Source of the DNA: UBA2253 sp964646985
Lineage (GTDB): Bacteria; Bacillota_I; Bacilli_A; ML615J-28; CAG-698
DNA length: 24,261 bases
Direction: 5' to 3'
NCBI GenBank assembly: GCA_964646985.1
Contig: CAZYFI010000018.1
Coordinates: forward strand, 1-24,261
In this document: positions 6,438 through 14,740 of the stretch, in pieces
Layout: every line of letters starts with the position of its first letter
Numbering within the stretch: the stretch's first letter is position 1
The notes under the pieces: generated by a model
Told to the model about the DNA's origin: nothing
Databases searched by the model: none
Seen by the model: only the letters and a program-made list of their open reading frames with translations
Program-made: the position numbers and the translations under genes

Positions 6438-7523
6438 ATGACAAAATTATCCGATGATGTTGACACAATCACGATGATGGCGGTTGTGAAAGACCAACCG
6501 CGAAAAGGATTTACTTATTGTAAAAAGACACTTTCAACGGCCCTTTTGCCTCATGAAGTGTTGGTAAAAGTTTTGTCTGTATCATTTTGTGGAACCGATT
6601 ATCATATTTATGAATATGATGCTTGGGCACAAAAACGGTTAAAATTACCTCTTACAGTCGGCCATGAATTTAGTGGCGAGATTGTGAAAATGGGAAGTCA
6701 AGTAACCAAGGTGAAAATTGGCGATAACATTAGTGCCGAGACGCACATCATTTGCAATCAATGTGAATTTTGTTTACGCAATGAAGGACATATTTGTGAA
6801 AACACAAAAGTAATTGGAGTAGACACAGATGGTTGTTTTGCAAGATATGTGAAAATACCAGAGCAAAACTGTTTTGTGAATAACAAAGCTATGAATCCCT
6901 TGCACTTATCTGTGCAAGAACCTTTGGGAAATGCTGTGCATACGATGGCTCATTTTGACATCAAAGACAAAGACGTTGTCATATTAGGATGTGGACCGAT
7001 TGGGTTGATGGGTGTTGATGTTGCTAAGGCACTGGGTGCAAAAAAAGTGATTGCCATAGAAGTAAAACCATATCGGCAAAAATTAGCTTTGGAAATTGGT
7101 GCTGATGTTGTCATTAATCCTGCTTCAGAAAACGTAATTGCTAGAGTTTTAGAAGAAACAAACGGCCGTGGAGCCGATGTTGTTGGCGAATTTAGTGGCA
7201 ATAAAACGGCTATTGAGCAAGCTTTTCAATACATCAAAGCTGGTGGTGGAATGAGTATGCTAGGAATTCCATCGCAAAAAATAGAACTTGATTTCGCAAC
7301 TTATGTTGTTTTTAAAGGACTCAGAATATATGGCGTGACGGGAAGAAGAATTTATGATACTTGGTATCAAGTCCGCCATTTGTTAGAACAAAATGTATTA
7401 CATTTAGATAAAATCATTACCCACACCTTTCCTTTAAAAGAAATCAATCATGCTGCGGAAATCATGGGAAGTGGCAACAGTGGTAAAATAGTATTATTCC
7501 CGGAGGATGAAGTTGATGAATAA
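6438..7523 (+). CDS. tdh: L-threonine 3-dehydrogenase (zinc, MDR family)
   Basis: Oxidises L-threonine to 2-amino-3-oxobutanoate with NAD+, the first step of threonine breakdown in the cytoplasm. The 361-residue protein has the complete medium-chain dehydrogenase pattern. Catalytic zinc residues are Cys51 (FCGTDYHIY), His76-Glu77 (GHEFSGE) and the Glu161 motif QEPLGNAVH. The structural-zinc cysteines are 106, 109, 112 and 120. The nucleotide-binding glycines GCGPIG are at 184-189, followed by Glu about 20 residues later, as in NAD-dependent enzymes. CGTDYHIY and EPLGNAVH are characteristic of threonine dehydrogenases rather than sorbitol or alcohol dehydrogenases. The N-terminus carries about 12 extra residues relative to E. 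coli Tdh. ATG 6438 has GGAG seven bases upstream. The gene overlaps kbl, whose product takes the unstable product onward, which strongly supports the assignment. Confidence 0.93.
   Translation: MTKLSDDVDTITMMAVVKDQPRKGFTYCKKTLSTALLPHEVLVKVLSVSFCGTDYHIYEYDAWAQKRLKLPLTVGHEFSGEIVKMGSQVTKVKIGDNISAETHIICNQCEFCLRNEGHICENTKVIGVDTDGCFARYVKIPEQNCFVNNKAMNPLHLSVQEPLGNAVHTMAHFDIKDKDVVILGCGPIGLMGVDVAKALGAKKVIAIEVKPYRQKLALEIGADVVINPASENVIARVLEETNGRGADVVGEFSGNKTAIEQAFQYIKAGGGMSMLGIPSQKIELDFATYVVFKGLRIYGVTGRRIYDTWYQVRHLLEQNVLHLDKIITHTFPLKEINHAAEIMGSGNSGKIVLFPEDEVDE
7502..7506 (+). promoter_or_regulatory. Ribosome binding site that sets the kbl start
   Basis: GGAGG is immediately followed by an in-frame ATG at 7507, which is too close to be used. 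The ATG at 7516 lies nine bases downstream of GGAGG and is therefore the likely start. The site is inside the last codons of tdh. Confidence 0.75.
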
Positions 7524-8697
7524 TTTACAATTTTTAGAAGAAAAAATCGCTGAGTTAAAATCGCAAGGTGTTTATCGAAAATTACCAATCAACACAGGTC
7601 CTTGTGCCAATGTCATTTATTTTAATGGCGAAGAGATTGTAAATTTATCCAGTAATAACTATTTGGGATTTGCCAATCATCCTCGTGTGATCAAAGCAGC
7701 AAAAGACGCTCTTGATCAATATGGCGCGGGAGCAGGCAGTGTTAGAACAATTGTAGGCAATCAAGACTTACTAGAAGAATGTGAAAAAGTATTGGCAGAG
7801 TTTAAAGGGGAAGAAGCAGTCACTTGTTTCCAATCTGGGTTTAACTGCAATTTAGGAACCATTCCAGCCATTACAGATGCTGGGGATTTGATTGTGAGTG
7901 ACGAAAAGAATCATGCATCCATCATAGATGGAACAAGATTGTCGAAAGCAGATCGTACGGTTTATCGTCATAATGACATGGTAGATTTAGAAGCAATATT
8001 AAAAGAAAAAAGATCACTTTATCGTAATGTTTTGATTATTACCGATGGCGTCTTTTCCATGGATGGAGATATCGCAAATCTTCCAGAAATCGTTAAACTT
8101 GCAAAGAAATACCAAGCATTGACCTATGTTGATGATGCACACGGTAGTGGAGTTTTGGGAAGAAGTGGACGCGGTACTGTAGATCATTTTCATCTTCACG
8201 GTGAAGTTGACTTTATCATTGGTACATTAAGCAAAGCCATTGGTGTTGTTGGCGGTTATGTTGCCTCAAAACAAATTGTGAAAGATTGGTTGTTGCATCG
8301 TGCAAGAACATTATTATTTTCAACCGCTCTACCACCTGCTGCCATTGGAGCAACGATTGAATCGGTGAAAATGTTAATGGAAAGCGAAGAATATACAAAA
8401 AAATTATGGGAAAATGCCCGTTATTTCAAACAAGCGCTTGCTGGTTTGGGGTTTGATATTGGACATAGTGAAACACCGATTACTCCGGTTATGGTGGGAA
8501 ATGAAAGTAAAACGATGGAATTATCTCGAGGATTGCTTGCCGAAAAAGTATTTGTTTCGGGAATCGTCTTTCCTACTGTTCCCGTAGGAAAAGGTCGTCT
8601 TCGTGTTATGCTATCTGCAAGCCATACCAAAGAAAACCTCGATTTTGCCATCAAAGCTTTTGAAAAAGTCGGAAAACAATTGGGAATTATAAAATAA
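7516..8697 (+). CDS. kbl: Glycine C-acetyltransferase (2-amino-3-ketobutyrate CoA ligase)
   Basis: A PLP enzyme that splits 2-amino-3-oxobutanoate with CoA into glycine and acetyl-CoA, completing threonine degradation. The 393-residue protein is a full-length alpha-oxoamine synthase: SSNNYLGFANHP near residue 50, GAGSVRTIVGN at 72-82, SDEKNHASIIDG at 128-139 (His133 stacks on PLP), VDDAHGSGVLG near 205-215, and the PLP-binding Lys240 in GTLSKAIG. The same fold serves BioF (7-keto-8-aminopelargonate synthase). Overlap with tdh by eight bases makes the Kbl role far more likely. The start at 7516 is fixed by the GGAGG spacing. The gene's stop shares a base with the next start (TAATG). Confidence 0.92.
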   Translation: MNNLQFLEEKIAELKSQGVYRKLPINTGPCANVIYFNGEEIVNLSSNNYLGFANHPRVIKAAKDALDQYGAGAGSVRTIVGNQDLLEECEKVLAEFKGEEAVTCFQSGFNCNLGTIPAITDAGDLIVSDEKNHASIIDGTRLSKADRTVYRHNDMVDLEAILKEKRSLYRNVLIITDGVFSMDGDIANLPEIVKLAKKYQALTYVDDAHGSGVLGRSGRGTVDHFHLHGEVDFIIGTLSKAIGVVGGYVASKQIVKDWLLHRARTLLFSTALPPAAIGATIESVKMLMESEEYTKKLWENARYFKQALAGLGFDIGHSETPITPVMVGNESKTMELSRGLLAEKVFVSGIVFPTVPVGKGRLRVMLSASHTKENLDFAIKAFEKVGKQLGIIK

Positions 8698-9431
8698 TGA
8701 AACATTTTTCCAAACAAATGATTGTTGCGCATCGTGGAGCTTCGGGACTGGTTGCTCACGAAAACACCTTAGAAGCTTTCAAAAAAGCGATTGAAGTAAA
8801 AGCGGATTGCATTGAGCTTGATGTCCGTAAAACAAAAGATGAAAAAATCATCGTCATTCATGATGATCACTTACAAGGACGATTGGTAAAGGAAAGTACG
8901 TATCAAGAATTGCTAGAACAAAGCAATCAACTTGGGTACCATATTCCTCTGTTGAAAGAAGCATTGGCATTGGTAAAAGGTAACATCTTAGTTGATATCG
9001 AAATCAAAGAATCAGGATATGAAATAGAGTTGGTTGATTTGATTCATGAACAACTTTCTAATTCAGAATTTATGATTCGCTCATTTGAAGATAAATCAAT
9101 TCTAGCTGTAAAAAAATATGACAAAGAAATTATAACTGCATTGTTATTGGGAAAAGAAAAGCCAAAACATGTGTTACTAACAAGACTTTCAGAATTGTTT
9201 CCTTGTTTTCGCTTATGGCGATGTCGTGCTGATTATGTTTCTCCTTATTATCGCTTAATACGATTGGGTTATGTAGCAAGGATGCGGATTTTGCGGAAAC
9301 CAGTTAGTGTTTGGACGGTGGATCAAGAAGAAATGATTGAAAAGTATTTAAAAATGAAAGTTGATTCTATTGTTACCAATTATCCTAACTTGGGATTAAA
9401 AATAAGAGAAGAATGCAAACAAAAAGGCTAA
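8697..9431 (+). CDS. Glycerophosphodiester phosphodiesterase family protein
   Basis: A 244-residue GDPD-family protein; such enzymes hydrolyse glycerophosphodiesters from phospholipid turnover to glycerol 3-phosphate and an alcohol. The key residues are all visible: His12-Arg13 in AHRGASG, Glu22 in ENT, the metal-binding pair Glu40/Asp42 in CIELDVRKTKD, and His55 in VIHDDHL. Downstream come VDIEIKE and the late motif SVWTVDQEE and the terminal IVTNYP typical of the family. No signal peptide or membrane segment is seen, so it should act in the cytoplasm. The ATG overlaps the kbl stop as TAATG, so translation is probably coupled; only a weak GGGA precedes it. Its link to threonine catabolism is not obvious. 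A terminator overlaps the stop codon. Confidence 0.88.
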   Translation: MKHFSKQMIVAHRGASGLVAHENTLEAFKKAIEVKADCIELDVRKTKDEKIIVIHDDHLQGRLVKESTYQELLEQSNQLGYHIPLLKEALALVKGNILVDIEIKESGYEIELVDLIHEQLSNSEFMIRSFEDKSILAVKKYDKEIITALLLGKEKPKHVLLTRLSELFPCFRLWRCRADYVSPYYRLIRLGYVARMRILRKPVSVWTVDQEEMIEKYLKMKVDSIVTNYPNLGLKIREECKQKG

Positions 9432-9451
9432 CTTTAAATTAGCCTTTTTTT
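9421..9451. terminator. Bidirectional terminator between convergent genes
   Basis: AAAAAGGCTAA (9421-9431) pairs with TTAGCCTTTTT (from 9439) around the loop CTTTAAA, with a T-run on one side and an A-run on the other. It overlaps the end of the GDPD gene and lies three bases from the stop of the convergent carboxypeptidase gene, serving both. Confidence 0.85.
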
Positions 9452-9453
9452 CG

Positions 9454-10956
9454 TTATTTAATGTTATATATTTGAGAATATTTTTTGATTAAGTAATTCA
9501 CATAATACTTTGGATTAAACTTTCCTTTTACCACTTGTTCAAACAAAGGTTTTGGATTTTGTGATGAGCCAAAGCGGTGTAGTTTATCTTTGAACCAATC
9601 ATTGATTTCTTTTGTGTTTCCTTGTTGTAATGATTTAAACACAGCAAACTCTTTTTTCATGGTTGCCAACATTTGTGCTGCATAAGCAGATCCCAAAGCA
9701 TAAGAAGGGAAATAACCAAAGCCACCGAATGCCCAATGAATGTCTTGTAATACGCCTTGTTTGTCGTTTGGAACATCTAAATCTAAATATTCTTTTATTT
9801 TTTCATTCCAAACTCTTGGAAGATCGCTTACAGTAATTTCATCATTGAAAAGTGCTTTTTCAATGTCGTAGCGCAACATAATGTGAATTGCATAGGTTAA
9901 TTCATCTGCTTCAACACGAATGAGTGATGCTTGTCCACGATTAATCGATTTATAAAAATCATTTAAAGTGATGCCCTTGAGTTGTTTTGGGAAAGTTTTC
10001 TTCAGTGTTGGAAAATGAACTTTCCAAAATTCTTTGCTTCTACCAATGACGTTTTCATAAAAACGGGATTGTGATTCATGAAGTGCCATAGATGCTCCAC
10101 CACCAGAATTGGTTTGTTCTAAAGCAGGATCGACTTGTTGTTCATAAGTAGCGTGTCCCATTTCATGAATGGCTGAGAAAATGGCGGACGTTAGGTTGTT
10201 TTCATAATAGTGAACGGTGAAACGAACATCACTTGATCCAAATCCTGAAGTAAATGGATGTTCGCTTTCTTTCATCAAGCCTCGATTCCTATCAAAGCAA
10301 AGCACATCTTGCAAATAGCGAGCGAACTCTTTTTGTTTTTCAACCGGATAAGTTTGTTCTTCAAAAGATTGTTGATATGCAAGAGGAGTTTTAATGATTT
10401 TCTTTACGAAAGGGACCAAATCACGTTTTAAGGCATTGAAGAATAAATCACAATCTTTCCTTAAAAAGTCTTTTTCAAAATCATTGAGTAATACATCGTA
10501 TCCTTTTAATTTATCTGTTTCGAGATATTTCACATATTTCTTTAAATAAGCAACTATTTTTTCTAATGTTGGTGCAAACATAGACCAGTCAGAAGCATTT
10601 TTTGCTTGCGCCCAGATTTCTTGGCTATTAGACAAAATTGTCATAAAATCCACATATTCATTCATAGGGATTTTTTTCATATTGTCTAAAGCTTTTTTTG
10701 TTTCCTCAATTTCATGTTTCAAAACAGGATCTAATTGTTCTTTTTGTGCATACAAAGCATCGATGATGCTGCTTGTTTCTTCTGATGTTTGCAGTTTGTA
10801 AGATTCTTCACTTAGAACGCCCATTTGAACAGAACGATTGGCAAAGCAACCTTTTGGTGCTTCGGTACTAGCGTCCCAACTAGCAAGAAAGTTGGCAAAT
10901 TGGTAGGCTTTCATTTTTTTTCGTAATGTTTCGTATTGTTTAATGATGTTTTCCAT
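9454..10956 (-). CDS. Metallocarboxypeptidase, M32 (Taq) family
   Basis: A zinc carboxypeptidase that removes C-terminal residues from peptides in the cytoplasm. The 500-residue length is normal for the M32 family. Motifs in order: HPFTSGFGSSDVRFT (233-247), the zinc site HEMGH (264-268) with catalytic Glu265, and the third-ligand motif HESQSR (293-298, Glu294), then the C-terminal VNDKQ-like and FGYFPSYALGSAYA segments typical of the family. There is no signal peptide. The ATG at 10956 has GGAGG (10963-10967) six bases upstream; 27 additional in-frame codons exist upstream but run through the promoter and are not used. The gene is a single unit, divergent from the ABC exporter and convergent with GDPD. 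Confidence 0.92.
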   Translation of the reverse strand: MENIIKQYETLRKKMKAYQFANFLASWDASTEAPKGCFANRSVQMGVLSEESYKLQTSEETSSIIDALYAQKEQLDPVLKHEIEETKKALDNMKKIPMNEYVDFMTILSNSQEIWAQAKNASDWSMFAPTLEKIVAYLKKYVKYLETDKLKGYDVLLNDFEKDFLRKDCDLFFNALKRDLVPFVKKIIKTPLAYQQSFEEQTYPVEKQKEFARYLQDVLCFDRNRGLMKESEHPFTSGFGSSDVRFTVHYYENNLTSAIFSAIHEMGHATYEQQVDPALEQTNSGGGASMALHESQSRFYENVIGRSKEFWKVHFPTLKKTFPKQLKGITLNDFYKSINRGQASLIRVEADELTYAIHIMLRYDIEKALFNDEITVSDLPRVWNEKIKEYLDLDVPNDKQGVLQDIHWAFGGFGYFPSYALGSAYAAQMLATMKKEFAVFKSLQQGNTKEINDWFKDKLHRFGSSQNPKPLFEQVVKGKFNPKYYVNYLIKKYSQIYNIK

Positions 10957-10974
10957 TTTAATCCTCCAACCATT

Positions 10975-10983
10975 ATTATAACA
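10975..10983 (-). promoter_or_regulatory. Extended -10 promoter of the M32 carboxypeptidase gene
   Basis: On the minus strand TGTTATAAT gives a perfect TATAAT (10975-10980) with the extended TGn element. The -35 region is poor (TTGTCT at 19 bases). It lies 18 bases before the start codon at 10956, so the leader is very short and the GGAGG lies just after the -10 box. Confidence 0.55.
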
Positions 10984-11020
10984 TATTTTTTTGTTGTAAA
11001 GACAAAAACCCGAAAATTGG

Positions 11021-11049
11021 TTGTAATAAAAAGGCAAAAACTGTATAAT
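11021..11049 (+). promoter_or_regulatory. Promoter of the ABC exporter operon
   Basis: TTGTAA (11021-11026) and a perfect TATAAT (11044-11049) are separated by exactly 17 bases. The ATG of the first ABC gene is at 11067. The promoter is back to back with that of the carboxypeptidase gene. Confidence 0.7.
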
Positions 11050-11066
11050 AACGAATAGGTGTTATT

Positions 11067-12836
11067 ATGAAAGATATTGTTTTTGCCTTTAAGTCACTTG
11101 CTTTACTCATCAAAAAATATCCCATTATTTTATTAAGTGAAACTTTGATTACACTTACCAGTTTAGCAATGACACTTATTCCCATCTATGTAGTACAAGA
11201 TATTGTACAAGATTATAAGTTAGGGTTAGAGATTGAGTCAATTTTAATCAAAATTGGCTTTTATTTGCTTGCCTTGATTGTATTATCACTCATTCAGCTC
11301 GTCTTGTCTTTTATAACAAATTATGTTGACCGTAATTTTCGTGTCACAGTTGCCACCATGTTATTCGATAAACTAAAACAAATCGATTATGATTTTCATG
11401 AAAATACCAACTTTTTAAATAATTATACTAGGTCACTAGAAGAAGGACCAGATCGTATTTATTTTTGTGCCTACCATCAAATCACATTAATTAGAACCAT
11501 TGTTCAAAGTTTAGGGGTCTTTGCTGTGATTTCACAAATGCATCCTTATGCTGTTTTTTATGCGATAATCATTGGTTTGATATTTATATTAATCAAAAAC
11601 CGTGTTGGGAAAATCAATTACCAACAACGTTCTATTGAAAGACCGATTTTAAGAAAAAGAAATTATTTAAACCGCGTTTTCTTTTTGAAAGATTCTATGG
11701 CTGATTTAAAAACAACAGCCATAGAAAGTTTATTGTTAAAGAGCCATAATCAATTAAACCAAGAACTCATTAAAGTGTATGATCATTATGCTTTCAAGAA
11801 AACGATTTGGGAATTTATAGGAAACTTATTCATTGCTTTTATTTATCCAGGAATATTGGGAATTGTTGCTTATTATGCTTTTATTGATATGCAAATTGCT
11901 GCTTTCGCATCATTAACCGTAGCCGCTACAACCATTTCTAATTTGATATCCCGCTTAGTGAATGTGCTTGCTAACATTCAAATTGAAATGATTGAAAGTC
12001 GTGTTCCGTTTATTTTGCTTTCCATGACGTCTAATATCGAGGGGAAAGGTGGATGCAAAGTTGAAGAATTTCAATCACTTACGATCAATCAGGTTGACTT
12101 TGGTTATGATGAAAAAGTCGTATTGCATAATATCAACATTAAAATCAAACAAGGAGACAAAATTGCCATTGTCGGAGCCAATGGAGCGGGCAAAACAACG
12201 CTTGTGAAATTGATGTTAAGATTATACGATACAACAAATGGGGATATTTTATACAACAATGAATCCTACAAGAATATTGATCCCAATAGTCTTCGTGAAA
12301 AAGTAGGAGCAGTATTTCAAAATCCTGAAGTATACAGTGTGACCATTGGCGAAAATGTAATGCTTAAGCCAATCGAAACAAATGAAGAAAAAGAATTGGT
12401 TATCAAAGCTTTGAAGTTTAGTGGATTATACGATGATGTGATGCGCTATGAAGAAGGAATCAATACTTTAGTTACAAGAGAATTTCAAATAAAAGGCGCT
12501 ATTTTTTCAGGCGGACAAACGCAAAAACTAGCAATTGCTAGGGGGTTTGCACAAAACTATCAATTATTCATTCTTGATGAACCATCTAGTTCGCTTGACC
12601 CACTAGCTGAGGCCGCTTTGTATCAAAACATGTTAGAACTAGGAAGAGACAAAACATTATTATTTATATCTCATCGCTTGAGCACAACCATTAATTGTGA
12701 TTATATTTATTTGTTTGCCAATGGTGAAATCATTGAATCAGGTAAACATGATGCATTAATGAAGCAAAAAGGGAAATATTGGGAAATGTTCAACTCACAA
12801 TCGGAAAAGTATTTGGGAGGTGAACAAAATGATTAA
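11067..12836 (+). CDS. ABC exporter half, permease-ATPase fusion (subunit 1)
   Basis: A 589-residue half-transporter of the ABC exporter (type IV) fold. The N-terminal half (about residues 15-310) has several long hydrophobic helices. The C-terminal half is the nucleotide-binding domain: Walker A GANGAGKTT at about 370, Q-loop AVFQNPEVY, signature FSGGQTQKLAIARG at about 480, Walker B LFILDEPSSSLDP at about 499 with the catalytic Glu, and H-loop ISHRLST near 535. All ATPase residues are intact. The next gene, overlapping by eight bases, encodes a similar half, so the two probably form a heterodimer. The substrate cannot be told from sequence; relatives export peptides, lipids or drugs. There is no adjacent precursor peptide or maturation gene, which weakens a bacteriocin role. 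Confidence 0.88.
   Translation: MKDIVFAFKSLALLIKKYPIILLSETLITLTSLAMTLIPIYVVQDIVQDYKLGLEIESILIKIGFYLLALIVLSLIQLVLSFITNYVDRNFRVTVATMLFDKLKQIDYDFHENTNFLNNYTRSLEEGPDRIYFCAYHQITLIRTIVQSLGVFAVISQMHPYAVFYAIIIGLIFILIKNRVGKINYQQRSIERPILRKRNYLNRVFFLKDSMADLKTTAIESLLLKSHNQLNQELIKVYDHYAFKKTIWEFIGNLFIAFIYPGILGIVAYYAFIDMQIAAFASLTVAATTISNLISRLVNVLANIQIEMIESRVPFILLSMTSNIEGKGGCKVEEFQSLTINQVDFGYDEKVVLHNINIKIKQGDKIAIVGANGAGKTTLVKLMLRLYDTTNGDILYNNESYKNIDPNSLREKVGAVFQNPEVYSVTIGENVMLKPIETNEEKELVIKALKFSGLYDDVMRYEEGINTLVTREFQIKGAIFSGGQTQKLAIARGFAQNYQLFILDEPSSSLDPLAEAALYQNMLELGRDKTLLFISHRLSTTINCDYIYLFANGEIIESGKHDALMKQKGKYWEMFNSQSEKYLGGEQND
12816..12820 (+). promoter_or_regulatory. Ribosome binding site that sets the second ABC gene start
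   Basis: GGAGG at 12816-12820 is eight bases before ATG 12829. The GTG at 12820 overlaps this GGAGG and so cannot be the start. The start at 12829 gives an eight-base overlap with the first subunit gene. Confidence 0.7.
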
Positions 12837-14661
12837 ATCATTTTTAAAAAATCTCAAAATCATTCGGTTTGTATTTCGCTTTTGTCCAACCTATATTTTT
12901 ATTTCGATATTTTATATTGCTGCCAACGCAATGAGTGCCATATTTAAGATATTTTTAATAAGAAAAGTAATTGATTTGGTTGTAGAAGCACAAAACTTTG
13001 ATTTGGTTATGCGCGAATTGATTATTTACATGATTGTTATTTTTTCTACTTCACTCATCAAAGTTGCTTATGATAGTTATTTTTTCAATCATTATCGAAC
13101 AATTTATGTGGGGAAAATGCAAAATTTCATGTATGCAATGACAAAATCCATTGATTATGAAGACTTCGATAATCCAGAATTTTATGATAAATATTCAAGA
13201 GCACTACGGGATGGATCATCACGAGGGATTCGTGTGTACGAAGACTTGGTTCGCTTTGCATCTTCGATGACGAATTCCATTGCCATTGGTTCCATTATTT
13301 TTATTAGTGATGCCTTGTTATTGGTCATTATATTGGCTTCATCGATTATTTCTATTATTGGTAGTAATTTAATTAACAAGAAATGGTATGAATTAGATAA
13401 AAAAACCGAAAAAAATCGCCGTATGTATCGTTACGTCAATCGGGTGTTTTACCAGCAAAAATATGCTGCAGAAATCAAAACAACAAATATGGGCGCATTG
13501 CTTGTACAAAGGTATAAAGATCATGCCAAGATTATGAATCATGAGTATTTGCGAACACAAAGAAAAGTTTCTTTCATTAGTTTATTAAATCAATTCTCTA
13601 GTATTTTTATTGAGCAAGGTGGAACTTATATTTACATGACGATTAAATTGTTTAAAAATGTCGTACAACTTGCTGAGTTTACTTCAGTTTTGAACGCTGG
13701 GTTGTCTTTATCTGGGAACTTTGTAGAAGCGATTAACTTTTTGACACGAATCAAACTCAATGCTTTGTATATTGATGATTTTCTTTGGTACATGAATTAT
13801 CAGCCGAAACTAGAAACCCATGGTAAGGATAAAATTCAGAATCCGCTTGAACAAATTTTATTAGAAGATTTGCATTTTAAATATCCAAACAATGAAACAA
13901 ACACATTGGATAACATCAATTTAAACATCAAACAAGGTGAAAAACTAGCGATTGTCGGATTGAATGGAGCAGGTAAAACTACACTTGTGAAATTATTGCT
14001 CAAGTTTTATGAATATGAACAAGGAAAACTTAACTTCAATCATCAAGATTATCGTGATTTATCAGAAGAAGAGTTAAGAAAACAATTTTCCATTGTCTTT
14101 CAAGATTTTCAAGTTTACGCAGTAACAATTGGTGAAAATGTACTGATGAGAGAAATGAAAACAAAAGAAGATGAAGATTTAATTTGGATGGCATTAGACA
14201 AAGTTGGATTAAGAACATTTGTTGAACAATTGCCAGAAGGAATCCATACGGTTGTTACGAAGGAATTTAACCAAAATGGGGTTGTATTCAGTGGTGGAGA
14301 TCGACAAAAACTGGCAATTGCGCGTGTGTTTGCATCCAATGCAGAAATATACATTCTTGATGAACCCACTTCATCTTTAGATCCTTATTCGGAAAAAGCG
14401 ATTAATGATTTAATTATTGACAATGTTTCGAATAAAACCCTTATTATTATTGCTCATCGATTGTCAACTGTTGTGGATGTTGATCATATCATTTTGCTCG
14501 AGCATGGACAAATTATCGAAAGTGGTACACATCAAGAATTGATGTTGTTGCAACAAAGATACCATGAACTGTTTTCTACGCAAGCATCCATGTACAAAAA
14601 AAGCAATTTAGAGCAAGAAGAACAAAGAGAAGAACTGTTTTTGGAAGACACCATTGTTTGA
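12829..14661 (+). CDS. ABC exporter half, permease-ATPase fusion (subunit 2)
   Basis: A 610-residue partner of the preceding gene with the same layout: transmembrane half (about residues 15-320), then a nucleotide-binding domain with Walker A GLNGAGKTT near 376, Q-loop VFQDFQVYAVTIGENV, signature FSGGDRQKLAIAR near 487, Walker B IYILDEPTSSLDP near 507 and H-loop IAHRLST near 542. As in subunit 1, the segment after the Q-loop reads VTIGENV instead of the common SGTIAENI, showing that the two come from one subfamily. Both ATP sites look competent, unlike many heterodimers where one site is degenerate. The C-terminus ends in an acidic Glu-rich tail (EQEEQREELFLED). The TGA stop lies in the loop of the terminator hairpin. 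Confidence 0.88.
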   Translation: MIKSFLKNLKIIRFVFRFCPTYIFISIFYIAANAMSAIFKIFLIRKVIDLVVEAQNFDLVMRELIIYMIVIFSTSLIKVAYDSYFFNHYRTIYVGKMQNFMYAMTKSIDYEDFDNPEFYDKYSRALRDGSSRGIRVYEDLVRFASSMTNSIAIGSIIFISDALLLVIILASSIISIIGSNLINKKWYELDKKTEKNRRMYRYVNRVFYQQKYAAEIKTTNMGALLVQRYKDHAKIMNHEYLRTQRKVSFISLLNQFSSIFIEQGGTYIYMTIKLFKNVVQLAEFTSVLNAGLSLSGNFVEAINFLTRIKLNALYIDDFLWYMNYQPKLETHGKDKIQNPLEQILLEDLHFKYPNNETNTLDNINLNIKQGEKLAIVGLNGAGKTTLVKLLLKFYEYEQGKLNFNHQDYRDLSEEELRKQFSIVFQDFQVYAVTIGENVLMREMKTKEDEDLIWMALDKVGLRTFVEQLPEGIHTVVTKEFNQNGVVFSGGDRQKLAIARVFASNAEIYILDEPTSSLDPYSEKAINDLIIDNVSNKTLIIIAHRLSTVVDVDHIILLEHGQIIESGTHQELMLLQQRYHELFSTQASMYKKSNLEQEEQREELFLEDTIV

Positions 14662-14677
14662 TGGTGTCTTTCTCTTT
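14645..14677 (+). terminator. Intrinsic terminator containing the stop codon
   Basis: AAGACACCAT (14645-14654) pairs perfectly with ATGGTGTCTT (14661-14670) around TGTTTG, followed by TCTCTTT. The left arm encodes the last residues of the ABC subunit and the TGA stop (14659-14661) spans loop and right arm. Confidence 0.8.
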
Positions 14678-14685
14678 GGGTGTTA

Positions 14686-14714
14686 TTGTTTCTTATGTAA
14701 ATATATGATAAAAT
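14686..14714 (+). promoter_or_regulatory. Promoter of the PEP carboxykinase gene
   Basis: TTGTTT (14686-14691), a 17-base spacer, and TAAAAT (14709-14714). It lies 27 bases upstream of the start codon and just downstream of the ABC operon terminator. Confidence 0.55.
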
Positions 14715-14740
14715 ATTGTTTAGCTGTTTAGGAGGTTATT

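Noticed and set aside
10957..11037. N-terminal extension of the M32 carboxypeptidase up to 11037
   Set aside because: The added codons run through GGAGG and the extended -10 promoter; the family begins near MENIIKQY at 10956.
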